Shown: positions 8,324-17,845, counted from the first letter of the stretch. The stretch: 64,000 nucleotides of DNA from Amycolatopsis lexingtonensis (GCF_014873755.1 NZ_JADBEG010000001.1:4590501-4654500); one strand, 5' to 3'. The notes: generated by a model from the sequence alone, not told the origin. Made by a program: numbers and translations.

Positions 8324-8655
8324 CGCTGAGCGGCTGCGGGGAAGATAGCTGGATCGATTAAATGACACCAATTGGACACGGTTCGGCAACACGAGCTGAA
8401 CCTCGCCCGGAAAGAGTAGATCCGCTGACGATGTGATCGCCAGCACTCACTCAGTGTTACATCCAGGTTTCTTGACGGCGTGAAGGTACTCCACCGGGGT
8501 GCACTCAGCGCAACCCGTGGCGATCCCACGCGACCGGGCGGTGATTGGTCGCCGACTTGCGAACTTCGACCGGGAAAGTGCCCGATGCGCCACCCCGCCG
8601 GGCACATCCGGGCAGGGCAGCGGTGACACGTTCAGCACGGAGTGTCACGTACTGA

Positions 8656-8669
8656 CTGGTACGTACCAG
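8656..8669. promoter_or_regulatory. 14-bp perfect palindrome
   Basis: CTGGTACGTACCAG is self-complementary. It lies 82 bp beyond the helicase stop codon and over 450 bp upstream of xylF. It could be an operator or the core of a weak terminator; nothing in the context decides. Confidence 0.35.
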
Positions 8670-8750
8670 GAACGGACGGTGATCGCCGAGCTTCAGCCTC
8701 CTGGGCGACATCCGGGGCTCCCGCAACCCCGGCCCCCAGGGTCGGGAGCC

Positions 8751-10487
8751 CTACCAGGACCGCAGCGTGACGATCCGCTCCTCGAGCTGCTCGACGGTCG
8801 CCATCGCCGTCACCGGGCCGCCGCACACCCGGCGCAGCTCGTTGTGGATCGCGCCGTGCGGCTTCTTGGTCCGGTGGTGGTACATCCCCACCAGCGCGTT
8901 CAGCTCCTTGCGCAACGCGCCGAGCCGCTCGCTCACCGACTGGGGGCGCGCCGCCGGCGGGGGCGCCTCCTCCTTGGCCGGCTTGCGGCGCTTCTCGTCG
9001 GCGATCTGCTCTTCCTGCCGCTTCCGCAGCAGCGCGCGGACCTGGTCGGGCTCCAGCAGCCCCGGCAGGCCCAGGTACTCCTGCTCCTCGTCCGAGCCGG
9101 AGAACACCGCCGTGCCGAACGAGTTGCCGTCGTAGATGACCTGGTCGAGCTCGGCCGAGGCGCCCAGCGAGGTGAACGCCTTCTCCTCCTCGCCCGGCTC
9201 GTCCTCAGTGCGGTTGGCCTGGGCGAGGAGCTCGTCCTCCCAGCCTTCCTTCTCCCGGTGCGGCTTGCCCAGCACGTGGTCGCGCTGCGCCTCCAGCTCG
9301 CTGGCCAGCTCCAGCAGCACCGGCACCGACGGCAGGAAGACGCTCGCCGTCTCGCCCTTCTTCCGGGCGCGCACGTACCGGCCGATCGCCTGGGCGAAGA
9401 ACAGCGGGGTCGACGCACTCGTGGCGTACACGCCCACGGCGAGCCGCGGGACGTCGACGCCTTCGGAGACCATCCGGACCGCGATGATCCAGCGTTCGTT
9501 GGTTTCCGAGAACTCCTTGATCCGGCCCGACGCCTTCGGGTCGTCCGAAAGCACCAGCGTCGGCGTCTCGCCGGAGATGCGCTCCAGGATCTTCGCGTAC
9601 GCCCGCGCCGTCTCCTGGTCGGTGGCGATCACCAGGCCGCCCGCGTCCGGCACGCCCTGGCGGACCTGCGACAGCCGCGTGTCGGCGGCCTGCAGCACCG
9701 CCGGGATCCACTCGCCCGCCGGGTCGAGCGCCGTGCGCCACGCCCGGGCGTTCTGCTCCGCGGTCAGCGGCTCGCCGAGCCGCGCGGTGAACTCCTCCCC
9801 CGCGCTCGTGCGCCAGGAGGCCTCACCCGAGTAGGCCAGGAAGACGACCGGCCGGACCACGCCGTCGGCCAGCGCGTCCGCGTAGCCGTACGCGTGGTCG
9901 GCCTTGCTGCGCTGGAACCCGCCCGCGTCCGGCTCGTAGGTGACGAACGGGATGGCCGAGTCGTCGGACCGGAACGGGGTCCCGGTCAGGCACAGGCGCC
10001 GCACGGCCGGGGTGAAGGCCTCGCGGATCGCGTCGCCCCAGGACTTCGCGTCGCCGCCGTGGTGGATCTCGTCGAGGATCACCAGCGTCTTGCGGTTCTC
10101 CGTGCGCACCCGGTGCAGCGTCGGGTGCGCCGCGACCTGCGCGTACGTCAGCGCGACACCGTTGTAGTCCGACGAAGTGACGCCGGTGGTGTTGCGGAAG
10201 TTCGAGTCGATGGCGATGCCGGCCGCCGCGGCCGAGGCCGCCCACTGGTGCTTGAGGTGCTCAGTCGGGGTCACGATGGTGACCGCCTCGATCGTGCGGT
10301 CGCTCAGCAGTTCCGCGGCGATCCGCAGGCCGAACACCGTCTTGCCGGCACCCGGCGTCGCCACCGCGAGGAAGTCCTTCGGCTTCTGCGTCAGGTACTT
10401 GGTGAGCGCCCGCCGCTGCCACGCCCGCAGCGGGCGCGCGGTCGAGTCCTTCTCCGCGGGAGGCGCCCCGAGCTGCGTCTCCGTCAT
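8751..10487 (-). CDS. DEAD/DEAH-box SF2 helicase
   Basis: A 578-residue superfamily 2 helicase/ATPase. Motif I is TPGAGKT (about residues 44-50), motif II DEIH (VILDEIHHGG), motif III-like LTGTPFR, and motif VI QAIGRYVRAR. The RecA-like halves fill roughly residues 20-400. A charged Glu/Lys/Pro linker and a conserved C-terminal helical region (about 500-578, AIHNELRRVCGG) follow. This is the stand-alone helicase found widely in actinobacteria; substrate and role are not known to me. It is divergent from the YihY-family gene, with a 199-bp promoter region between them. Confidence 0.88.
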   Translation of the reverse strand: MTETQLGAPPAEKDSTARPLRAWQRRALTKYLTQKPKDFLAVATPGAGKTVFGLRIAAELLSDRTIEAVTIVTPTEHLKHQWAASAAAAGIAIDSNFRNTTGVTSSDYNGVALTYAQVAAHPTLHRVRTENRKTLVILDEIHHGGDAKSWGDAIREAFTPAVRRLCLTGTPFRSDDSAIPFVTYEPDAGGFQRSKADHAYGYADALADGVVRPVVFLAYSGEASWRTSAGEEFTARLGEPLTAEQNARAWRTALDPAGEWIPAVLQAADTRLSQVRQGVPDAGGLVIATDQETARAYAKILERISGETPTLVLSDDPKASGRIKEFSETNERWIIAVRMVSEGVDVPRLAVGVYATSASTPLFFAQAIGRYVRARKKGETASVFLPSVPVLLELASELEAQRDHVLGKPHREKEGWEDELLAQANRTEDEPGEEEKAFTSLGASAELDQVIYDGNSFGTAVFSGSDEEQEYLGLPGLLEPDQVRALLRKRQEEQIADEKRRKPAKEEAPPPAARPQSVSERLGALRKELNALVGMYHHRTKKPHGAIHNELRRVCGGPVTAMATVEQLEERIVTLRSW

Positions 10488-10686
10488 GCCGGTCCTCCCC
10501 CTCGCTCATGCCGTTGACGTGCGAAAACCCTCACTGTGGTACCGACTTCGGCGTCGGCGACTGCGGTGAGGGCACTGGAGCGAGTCTACCGGCCGGGTCC
10601 GACAGTTCCCGGCACCGGCACGGGTGATGTCGCCCGACACGCCCGGCCGCAGGGGGTGTGACGAGCCAAATCAGCACGGATGGACC

Positions 10687-11847
10687 ATGCTGGACAGCGT
10701 CATGGGTGAGGTGCAGCCGTCCGCAGCGACGAAGGTGGCCCGCAAGGGGCCGTGGCGCCTCCTCACGCGCACGCTCGGCAAGGCCTGGGAGGGCAACATC
10801 TTCTCCGAGGCCGCCGAGGCGGCCTTCTGGCAGACGCTGTCGCTGCCGCCGCTGCTGCTCGGCCTGCTCGGCAGCCTCGGCTTCGTCGGCGAGTGGTTCG
10901 GCCAGGACGTCGTGGCCGCCGTGCACGACCGGATCATCGGCTTCTGCAAGACGGTCTTCAGCGCCAACGCCGTCCAGGACATCATCGAACCGACCGTGAA
11001 CAGCATCCTCACCGTCGGCAAGGGCGAGATCGTCTCGGTCGGCTTCCTGATCTCGCTCTGGGCGGGCTCGTCGGCGATGTCGTCGTTCGTGGACGCGATC
11101 ACCGTCGCGCACGACCAGTACGGCGTCCGCAACGACGTCTGGCAGCGGATCTTCGCGCTCCTGCTCTACCTGTGCGGCCTGGTGATCCTGGTGGTCGGGC
11201 TGCCGCTGCTGGCGATCGGCCCCGACCTGCTGCCGGAGTTCTTCCCCACGGACTGGCGCCCGACCGTGACGTCGTGGGTGAGCGCGCTGTACTTCCCGGC
11301 ACTCGGCGCGATGATCACCCTGGCGCTGACCACGCTGTACAAGCTCGCCCTGCCGCGGAAGCTGCCGTGGCACCGCGGGCTGCCCGGCGCGGTGCTCGCC
11401 ATGGTCGTGTTCCTGCTTTCCTCGGTCGGTCTGCGCGTCTACCTGAACTGGATCACCAAGACCGGCTACACCTACGGCGCGCTGGCCGCACCGATCGCGT
11501 TCCTGCTGCTGATGTTCTTCATCGGGCTGGCCGTGGTCGGCGGGGCGTACTTCAACAGCGCGATCCAGGAGCTGTGGCCGGCGAAGGCCACGCGGCGGCA
11601 GCGGCGCAAGTGGCGGCGGCTGGAGATGGAACGCGCTTCCGAGCGGCTGCGCTCGGAAGAGGGCCGCAAGCTGTGGGAGCGCACGACCACGCCGCTCAAG
11701 CGCCCGCGCGGCGAAGACGTCTCCGAAAACGGCGGCGCACCGTCCGAAGAGGACACACCGTCACCGAGCGCACCGGAACCGGCACCGAGCGCTCCTCAGG
11801 GTCGCGTCTCCTCCCAACGGACGACCCGGAATCCACCCTCAGACTGA
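10687..11847 (+). CDS. YihY/BrkB-family inner membrane protein
   Basis: A membrane protein of 386 residues with about six hydrophobic segments between residues 40 and 290. It shows the family's early FSEAAEAAFWQTLSLPPLLLG segment and a long charged C-terminal tail (Arg/Lys-rich, then Ser/Pro/Glu-rich). YihY/BrkB proteins are poorly characterised; the name 'ribonuclease BN' once used for them is incorrect. ATG 10687 is preferred, 10702 is an alternative, and neither has a strong ribosome site. It precedes the RND exporter by 89 bp on the same strand. A second family member lies at 48138-49157. Confidence 0.8.
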   Translation: MLDSVMGEVQPSAATKVARKGPWRLLTRTLGKAWEGNIFSEAAEAAFWQTLSLPPLLLGLLGSLGFVGEWFGQDVVAAVHDRIIGFCKTVFSANAVQDIIEPTVNSILTVGKGEIVSVGFLISLWAGSSAMSSFVDAITVAHDQYGVRNDVWQRIFALLLYLCGLVILVVGLPLLAIGPDLLPEFFPTDWRPTVTSWVSALYFPALGAMITLALTTLYKLALPRKLPWHRGLPGAVLAMVVFLLSSVGLRVYLNWITKTGYTYGALAAPIAFLLLMFFIGLAVVGGAYFNSAIQELWPAKATRRQRRKWRRLEMERASERLRSEEGRKLWERTTTPLKRPRGEDVSENGGAPSEEDTPSPSAPEPAPSAPQGRVSSQRTTRNPPSD

Positions 11848-11936
11848 GTCGCTCCTCAGGCCGGACATGGGAGGCTCTGCGGGTCACTGACGACGGCACC
11901 GGTCGCCGCGTCGTTCCCGAGGGGGTTCCCACAGTC

Positions 11937-14900
11937 ATGTCCGTGCTGGCCAGATTGAGCCTGCGCAACCGAAGCCTGATCGGCCTGCTCGCGCTCGTCG
12001 TCGTCGGGTTCGGGGCGTTCGCGCTGCCGCAGCTCAAGCAGCAGCTGTTCCCGTCCCTGCAGTTCCCGCAGGCCCAGATCGTCACCGCGTACGCGGGCGC
12101 TTCGCCGGACGCGGTCGACCGGCAGGTCACCGAGCCCCTCGAAGGCGCGCTGCAGGGGCTGAAGGGCCTCGAGGAGATCGACTCCACGTCGTCGGACGGC
12201 GTGTCGCGCGTGGTCGCGCGGTTCGAGTTCGGCACCGACATCGACGGCGCCGTCCAGCAGATCCAGCAGGTGGTGAACCAGGTCCGGCCGCGGCTGCCGC
12301 AGAACTCCGAGCCCGCCGTGTCCGCCGGCAGCACCGACGACCTGCCGGTGGTGCTGGTCGCCGCGGGCACGACCGGTGACCCGCAGGCGCTCGCGCCCGC
12401 GCTGACCGACCAGGTCGCCCCGGAGCTGCGCAAGATCGACGGCGTCCGCACGGTCACCGTCACCGGCGTGCAGCAGCCGCGCGTCACGATCACTTTGGAC
12501 TACGCGAAGCTGGCCGCCGCGGGCGTCGACCCCACGTCGATCGCGACCACGCTGCAGACGGCGGGCGCCGCTATCCCGGCCGGCACGCTGACCGAAGGCG
12601 GCAAGACGCTGAGCGTCCAGGTCGGCGGCGGGCAGACCACTGTGGACACGATCCGCAACCTCTACCTCATGCCCAGCGCCGCTTCTGCGTCCCGGCCGGG
12701 CACCCCGGCGCGCGGACCGGTGAAGCTGGGTGACGTCGCCGACGTCCAGGCCGGCTTCGCGCCGCCGACGTCGATCACGCGCACCAACGGCAAGCCGAGC
12801 CTCGGTCTCTCGATCACCATGGTGGACAACGGGAACGCCGTCGCGATCTCCGACGCCGTGCGCGACAAGCTGCCGGACCTGGCGAAGAAGACCGGCGCCG
12901 AGATGAACGTCGTGTTCGACCAGGGCACCCCGGTCAAGGACGCGATCAGCGGCCTGACCACCGAAGGCCTGCTGGGCCTGGCGTTCGCCGTCATCGTCAT
13001 CCTGCTGTTCCTGCTGTCGGTGCGCTCGACGCTGGTGACCGCGGTGTCGATCCCGCTGTCGGTGGTGGTCGCGCTGCTGGCGCTGTGGACCGGCGACCTG
13101 TCGCTCAACCTGCTCACCCTCGGCGCGCTGACCATCGCGATCGGCCGGGTGGTCGACGACTCGATCGTCGTGCTGGAGAACATCAAACGGCACTTGGGTT
13201 ACGGCGAAGAGAAGCAGCGGGCGGTGCTCGACGGCGTCCGCGAGGTCGCGGGCGCGGTGACGTCGTCCACGCTGACGACCGTCGCGGTATTCCTGCCGAT
13301 CGCGTTCGTCGGCGGGTTCGTCGGCGAGCTGTTCTCGCCGTTCGCGATCACGGTGACGGTGGCGCTGCTGGCTTCGCTGCTCGTGTCGCTGACCGTGGTC
13401 CCGGTGCTGGCGTACTGGTTCCTGAAGCGGCCGGCCGTCCCGGCGGACGCCATCGAGGCCGAGCGGGCGCGCGAAGCGGCCGTCGAGAAGGAGCGCCGCG
13501 GCCTCCTGCAGCGGGCCTACCTGCCGGTGATCCGGTTCGCCACCAAGCGGCGGCTGACCGTCGTGCTGCTGGCGCTGCTGATCTTCGCCGGCACGGTCGG
13601 GCTCGCGACGCGGCTCAACACGAACTTCCTCGACCAGTCCGGCGGCACCACGCTGAACATGACGCAGAAGCTGCCCGCGGGCACCAGCGTCGAGGCCAAG
13701 GAGCAGGCCGCCACGGCGGTCGAGCAGGCGCTCGCGGCGGAGCAGTCCGTGCAGACCTACCAGGTCAGCGTCGGCGGGGGCGGCGCGTTCGGCTTCGGCG
13801 GCGGCACCAACACGAGCATTTCGGTCACCGTCGCGAAGGACACCGACCTCGACGCGCTGTCGGACCGGCTGCGCGCGAAGCTGGCGTCGCGGCCGGAGCT
13901 GGGCGAGATCAAGATCGGCGCGGACGCGTCGGGCTTCAACTCCGACCAGATCTCGGTGACGGTGACCGCGCCGTCGGAAGCCGCGCTCAAGCCGGCGTCC
14001 GACCAGGTCGTCCAGGCGCTGGGCGGGGTGTCCGGGCTGACCGAGGTGACCAGTGACCTGGCCGTCGGCTCGCCGCGGGTGCAGGTCGAGGTGGACGACG
14101 CCGCGGCCGCCGCGCGCGGGCTGTCGGCGAGCACCATCGGCCAGGTCGCCAACCAGGCGATCGCCGGCCGCACGGTGACGCAGCTGCCGGTCGGCGGGCA
14201 GCGCACCGACGTCGTGCTGCGGGCCGGCACCGCGCCGGTCACGGTCGACCAGGTGAAGGGCCTGCCGATCCCGGGCCCCACCGGTGTCGTCCGGCTCGAC
14301 GAGGTCGCGAAGGTGTCCACTGTGGACGGCCCGGCGGCGGTGCACCGCACCGGCGGCGACCTGAGCACCACGGTGACGGCCAAGAACACCGGCGACAACC
14401 TGAGCAAGACGACCGCGGACATCAAGGCCAAGCTGGACGGCCTGACGTTCACCGGCGGCGCGTCCTACTCGCTCGGCGGCGTGAGCCAGGACCAGCAGGA
14501 GGCGTTCTCGAACCTGTTCCTGGCGCTGCTGGCGGCGATCGCGATCGTGTTCCTGATCATGGTGGCGACGTTCCGCAGCCTGATCCAGCCGCTGATCCTG
14601 CTGGTGTCGATCCCGTTCGCGGCGACCGGCGCGATCGGCCTGCTGCTGGCGACCGGCACCGCGCTCGGCCTCCCGGCGCTGATCGGCATGCTGATGCTGG
14701 TCGGCATCGTGGTGACGAACGCGATCGTGCTGATCGACCTGATCAACCAGTACCGCGCCGAAGGGATGAGCGTCTCGGAGGCGGTCACCGAGGGCGGCCG
14801 GCGCCGGCTGCGCCCGATCCTGATGACCGCGGCGGCGACGATCTTCGCGCTCGTCCCGATGGCACTGGGCATCACCGGCCAGGGCGGCTTCATCGGCCAG

Positions 14901-15083
14901 CCCCTCGCCATCGTGGTGATCGGCGGGTTGGTCAGCTCGACACTGCTGACCCTGGTGCTGGTCCCGACGCTCTACACGATGGTCGAGACCCGCAAGGAAC
15001 GGCGCCGCGCTCGTCGCGAAGCTCGCCGCACCCAGGCGAAGGCCCCGGAATCGGAGTCCCTGGACCCCGCCCCGACCGCCTGA
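11937..15083 (+). CDS. RND (HAE1/AcrB-type) efflux permease, SwrC-like
   Basis: A 1048-residue resistance-nodulation-division transporter with the duplicated plan: TM1, large loop, TM2-6, TM7 (VVLLALLIFAGTVGL), second loop, TM8-12. The proton-relay aspartates are visible in GRVVDDSIVVLENI. The position equivalent to AcrB Lys940 reads VVTNAIVLID, with Thr, like Gram-positive SwrC/YerP proteins. No membrane-fusion or outer-membrane partner gene is nearby, as expected for single-component Gram-positive RND pumps. ATG 11937 starts the typical MSVLARLSLRNRSLI helix; upstream in-frame codons are shadow sequence. Exported substrate unknown. Confidence 0.88.
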   Translation: MSVLARLSLRNRSLIGLLALVVVGFGAFALPQLKQQLFPSLQFPQAQIVTAYAGASPDAVDRQVTEPLEGALQGLKGLEEIDSTSSDGVSRVVARFEFGTDIDGAVQQIQQVVNQVRPRLPQNSEPAVSAGSTDDLPVVLVAAGTTGDPQALAPALTDQVAPELRKIDGVRTVTVTGVQQPRVTITLDYAKLAAAGVDPTSIATTLQTAGAAIPAGTLTEGGKTLSVQVGGGQTTVDTIRNLYLMPSAASASRPGTPARGPVKLGDVADVQAGFAPPTSITRTNGKPSLGLSITMVDNGNAVAISDAVRDKLPDLAKKTGAEMNVVFDQGTPVKDAISGLTTEGLLGLAFAVIVILLFLLSVRSTLVTAVSIPLSVVVALLALWTGDLSLNLLTLGALTIAIGRVVDDSIVVLENIKRHLGYGEEKQRAVLDGVREVAGAVTSSTLTTVAVFLPIAFVGGFVGELFSPFAITVTVALLASLLVSLTVVPVLAYWFLKRPAVPADAIEAERAREAAVEKERRGLLQRAYLPVIRFATKRRLTVVLLALLIFAGTVGLATRLNTNFLDQSGGTTLNMTQKLPAGTSVEAKEQAATAVEQALAAEQSVQTYQVSVGGGGAFGFGGGTNTSISVTVAKDTDLDALSDRLRAKLASRPELGEIKIGADASGFNSDQISVTVTAPSEAALKPASDQVVQALGGVSGLTEVTSDLAVGSPRVQVEVDDAAAAARGLSASTIGQVANQAIAGRTVTQLPVGGQRTDVVLRAGTAPVTVDQVKGLPIPGPTGVVRLDEVAKVSTVDGPAAVHRTGGDLSTTVTAKNTGDNLSKTTADIKAKLDGLTFTGGASYSLGGVSQDQQEAFSNLFLALLAAIAIVFLIMVATFRSLIQPLILLVSIPFAATGAIGLLLATGTALGLPALIGMLMLVGIVVTNAIVLIDLINQYRAEGMSVSEAVTEGGRRRLRPILMTAAATIFALVPMALGITGQGGFIGQPLAIVVIGGLVSSTLLTLVLVPTLYTMVETRKERRRARREARRTQAKAPESESLDPAPTA

Positions 15084-15090
15084 GTCACGC

Positions 15091-15132
15091 ACGAAGGCCC
15101 GGCACTTTCACGTGAAAGTGCCGGGCCTTCGT
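15091..15132. terminator. 42-bp perfect palindrome with TTTCACGTGAAA core
   Basis: ACGAAGGCCCGGCACTTTCA and the following bases form a fully self-complementary 42-bp sequence centred on CACGTG. It lies between the convergent RND and secreted-protein genes, 8 bp after one stop and 3 bp from the other, so it can end transcription from both sides. The same core recurs at 31582-31615 and twice at 48078-48131. Confidence 0.8.
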
Positions 15133-15135
15133 CGT

Positions 15136-15972
15136 TCACTGCTTGAAGCGGTAGGTCATGCTGTCGAACAGGATGCAGATGCTCGGGGACATCACGATCA
15201 CGCGCAGCGTGTTGTCCCGCTCGTCGAAGTCGATGCCCTCGACCTCGAAGTTCCCCGAGCAGCCGCTGCGCAGGGGCAGCTGGCCGAGCGAGGTGACGTG
15301 CCCGCTGACGTCCGAACCGGACAGCGGGCCGGCCAGGTCGATCTGCAGCAGGGGCTTCGCGGTGCCGAAGAGGCTGCCGTCCGGGTCGTCGGACGCGCAG
15401 AGCAGGCGGGTGGCCGTCTGGAAGTCGCAGCCCTGGACGTCGCGGACCTGGTGGTCGAGCCGGATCGTGCCCGCCAGCGGCAGGTTCTGCGCCGGGTCGG
15501 TGGCCGCCACGCCGGGCATCGGGTGGACCAGCAGGCGGTCCATCGTGCCCCACTCCCCCGCCACCATCCAGCGGGCGTCGGGCGAGACCGCGGCGAACGA
15601 GTTGTTGTTCGCTTCCCACGACTCGAGGTTGTGCTTGTAGTTGGCCCACGAACCGTCCGGGGCCTGGACGCGGAAGAGCTTCGCGCCGCGGTCGTCGCGC
15701 TGGTAGGGCTCGACGTACCAGCCCTGGGCCGAGCCCGGGTCACCGACGTGGTTCCAGCCCTGGGAGTTCAGGTCGGCCGGGATGGTGCCGATCCCGGTGT
15801 AGCGGATGGTGGTGCCCGACGGCCGCACGATGGTGGCGAGGCCCTGGCTCTCGTCGAGGGCTCTGGCCTGGTCGCGACCGACCTCCGTCCAGCCGGTGAC
15901 GGCCTGGGCCAAGGCGGGCGAGACCACGGCCAGCAGGGCGGCGAGGGTGAGCACGATCCCGGTTCTGCGCAT
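15136..15972 (-). CDS. secreted protein of unknown function
   Basis: A 278-residue exported protein. MRRTGIVLTLAALLAVVSPALAQA is a typical signal peptide with predicted cleavage after ALA or AQA. The mature part has alternating short strands with repeats such as SFAAVSPDARWMVAGEWG and two likely disulphide cysteine sets, suggesting a beta-rich or propeller-like fold (inference). I do not recognise a named family. ATG 15972 is used because the signal peptide starts there; the frame continues upstream without support. Convergent with the RND gene. Confidence 0.75.
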   Translation of the reverse strand: MRRTGIVLTLAALLAVVSPALAQAVTGWTEVGRDQARALDESQGLATIVRPSGTTIRYTGIGTIPADLNSQGWNHVGDPGSAQGWYVEPYQRDDRGAKLFRVQAPDGSWANYKHNLESWEANNNSFAAVSPDARWMVAGEWGTMDRLLVHPMPGVAATDPAQNLPLAGTIRLDHQVRDVQGCDFQTATRLLCASDDPDGSLFGTAKPLLQIDLAGPLSGSDVSGHVTSLGQLPLRSGCSGNFEVEGIDFDERDNTLRVIVMSPSICILFDSMTYRFKQ

Positions 15973-16099
15973 GTGCGGCTCCGGTGGATGAGGGGACCTG
16001 GCCCGCTGGATTTTCCAGGCCACCGGCACCCGGCACACCCGCCGAATGAAGGTTTTTCACGTTTGTTCGCCGTTTCGTGCGCTTCCGGACAGCAAGAAA

Positions 16100-16124
16100 C
16101 CCCGGCAGGACGACCCCGCCGGGG
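16100..16124 (-). terminator. hairpin terminator of the DUF3039 gene
   Basis: CCCCGGC (16100-16106) pairs with GCCGGGG (16118-16124). On the minus strand the stem is followed by TTTCTTGCT, a short T-rich tail. It lies 15 bp past the DUF3039 stop codon. Confidence 0.65.
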
Positions 16125-16138
16125 GATTCAGGCCGGGG

Positions 16139-16381
16139 TCACTCCCCCGGGCGCAACCCGTCGAAGATCTCCTTGCACGCCGGGCAGACCGGCGAGCCGG
16201 GCTTCGGCGACTTCGTCACCGGGAAGACCTCGCCGCAGAGCGCCACCACGTGATTGCCCATGACCGCGCTCTCGGCGATCTTGTTCTTCTTCACGTAGTG
16301 GAACATCTTCGGCGTGTCGTCGTCGGTGGTGTCCGTGCCCTCGGGCGTGGTTTCCGGCTTCGTCAGCGTCTCGGTGCTCAC
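16139..16381 (-). CDS. DUF3039 zinc-binding protein
   Basis: An 80-residue protein with a Thr/Asp-rich N-terminus and the conserved block KMFHYVKKNKIAESAVMGNH, followed by VVALCGEVFPVT and CPACKEIFDGL. One cysteine plus a CxxC pair and a histidine look like a zinc site. DUF3039 is a small actinobacterial family of unknown role. I chose GTG 16381 because it fits the usual length. The divergent Spo0M-like gene starts 59 bp away. Confidence 0.85.
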   Translation of the reverse strand: MSTETLTKPETTPEGTDTTDDDTPKMFHYVKKNKIAESAVMGNHVVALCGEVFPVTKSPKPGSPVCPACKEIFDGLRPGE

Positions 16382-16439
16382 CCGTCCATTGTGCCCGAGT
16401 CCCGGCGCGATCGGTCCCCGGCCTGGCAGGATCCACGGC

Positions 16440-17228
16440 ATGTTCCAGAAGGTGCTCGCGACGTTCGGCGCCGGCGGGGCGCGGATCGACGCCCGGCTGC
16501 TCGACGCCACCGCCGCTCCCGGCCGTCCCCTGCACGGTGAGATCGTGCTGCTCGGCGGCGAGGTCGACCAGGAGATCAAGGGGCTCTCGGTGACGCTGCT
16601 GGCGCGCGTCCAGGTCCCCGGCGAGGACAAGACCGAAGATCTCCCCTTCGGCACGCAGCAGCTGGCCGGCCGCGAAACCATCCGCGCCGGCGGGCAGGTC
16701 CGGGTGCCGTTCGAGGTGCCGCTGCCCTGGGAGACACCGGTGACCAGCGTCTACGCCAAGCCGCTCGCCGGGATGGCGGTCGGGGTCCGGGCCGAGCTCG
16801 ACCTGGCCGCCGCGGTGAGCGACCCGTTCGACGCCGACGCCGTCGCGATCGAGCCGCTCCCGGCGCAGAAGCGGGTTCTCGACGCGCTCAGCCGGACCGG
16901 CTTCACCTTCCGCGAGGCGATCCTCGAACAGGGCCGCATCGACGGCGCCCAGCAGCAGCTGCCGTTCTTCCAGGAGATCCGCTTCGCGCCTTCGCCGCGC
17001 TTCGCGAGCATCTTCTCGCAGGTCGCGGTCACCTTCCTGACCTCGGCGGAGCGCACCGACGTCGTCCTCGAGGTCACCAAGCGGGTCCGGGTGAGCAAGA
17101 CCGGCGGCTTCGGCGGGCGCGGGCAGGACTTCCTGGGGAAGTTCACCATGAAGCCGGACGTGAACTGGGAAAAGCAGCTCGAGGACTGGTTCGACCAGGT
17201 GGCCCGCCCCCGCGGGATCTTCGACTGA
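16440..17228 (+). CDS. Spo0M-like sporulation/stress protein
   Basis: A 262-residue Spo0M-family protein (arrestin-like beta sandwich), starting MFQKVLATFGAGGARIDARL. The family hallmarks are the early 'G..G..I.ARL.....RPG..L.G.I.L.GG' pattern and the FQEIRFAP(S) segment near residue 185. In Bacillus, Spo0M influences sporulation and cell-shape control; in non-sporulating actinobacteria its role is unclear. The stop overlaps the next start by 1 bp (TGATG), so it is coupled to the HD gene. Confidence 0.85.
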   Translation: MFQKVLATFGAGGARIDARLLDATAAPGRPLHGEIVLLGGEVDQEIKGLSVTLLARVQVPGEDKTEDLPFGTQQLAGRETIRAGGQVRVPFEVPLPWETPVTSVYAKPLAGMAVGVRAELDLAAAVSDPFDADAVAIEPLPAQKRVLDALSRTGFTFREAILEQGRIDGAQQQLPFFQEIRFAPSPRFASIFSQVAVTFLTSAERTDVVLEVTKRVRVSKTGGFGGRGQDFLGKFTMKPDVNWEKQLEDWFDQVARPRGIFD

Positions 17229-17845
17229 TGGAGTGGGGCGACGCGGTCACGGCGCTGGGCGGCACGGCCGGGACCCGGCCGCGGCTCGAAGCGCGCTACG
17301 GCGAGCCCCACCGCCGGTACCACACGCTGGCGCACGCGGCCGCCGTCGTCCGCGACTCCGCCTGGCTGGCCGGTGACCTCGGTGCCACCGACCGCGCGGT
17401 GCTCGCCGTCGCCGCCTGGGCGCACGACGTCGTGTACGACGCGAAGCCCGGCGAAGACGAACGCGCCAGCGCGGCCTGGGCCCGCGAAGCGCTCGACGGG
17501 GCCGCCGAAGCGCACGTCGAGCGGGTCGAAGGCCTGATCCTCGCCACGATCACGCACGACGCGCCGCCCGGCGACCACCTCGCGACCGCACTGCTCGACG
17601 CCGATCTGGCCGTCCTCGGCGCGCCGCCTGACCAGTACGCGGCTTACGCGGAAGGCGTGCGCGAGGAGTACGCGAAGTACCCCGACGACGTCTGGCGCGA
17701 AGGCCGCATTGCGGTGTTGGAAGGGATGCTCGCGCGCGAGCTGTACCGCAGCGAAGCCGCGCGGGCACGCTGGGCGACGGCCGCGGAAAAGAACCTCACG
17801 GCCGAGCTGACCCACTGGCGCGGCGAGCGGACCGATCACCGATGA
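17228..17845 (+). CDS. HD-domain metal-dependent phosphohydrolase-like protein
   Basis: A 205-residue protein with the pattern RRYHTLAHAAAVVRD (first metal histidine), AAWAHDVVYD (HD pair) and a later DADLAVLG aspartate. This is the 'predicted metal-dependent HD superfamily phosphohydrolase' type. Substrate is unknown. The start overlaps the spo0M-like stop. The next gene, psuG, begins 9 bp downstream, so the four genes probably form one transcript. Confidence 0.82.
   Translation: MEWGDAVTALGGTAGTRPRLEARYGEPHRRYHTLAHAAAVVRDSAWLAGDLGATDRAVLAVAAWAHDVVYDAKPGEDERASAAWAREALDGAAEAHVERVEGLILATITHDAPPGDHLATALLDADLAVLGAPPDQYAAYAEGVREEYAKYPDDVWREGRIAVLEGMLARELYRSEAARARWATAAEKNLTAELTHWRGERTDHR

Larger units (their letters stand above)
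8195..8750. other. intergenic region upstream of xylF
   Basis: About 560 bp between the helicase stop and xylF, both on the minus strand. It contains the perfect 11-bp-arm palindrome at 8297-8323 and a 14-bp palindrome at 8656-8669. Composition is lower in GC than the flanks near 8340-8480, as expected of a promoter. I see no credible gene. Confidence 0.6.

Noticed and set aside
10510..10575. CCCTCAC...GTGAGGG inverted repeat between helicase and YihY genes
   Set aside because: Only 7-bp arms with a long spacer in a divergent promoter region; not distinctive enough to call.
10752..11936. Apparent N-terminal extension of the RND transporter
   Set aside because: It is a shifted reading of the YihY gene; the true first helix starts at 11937.
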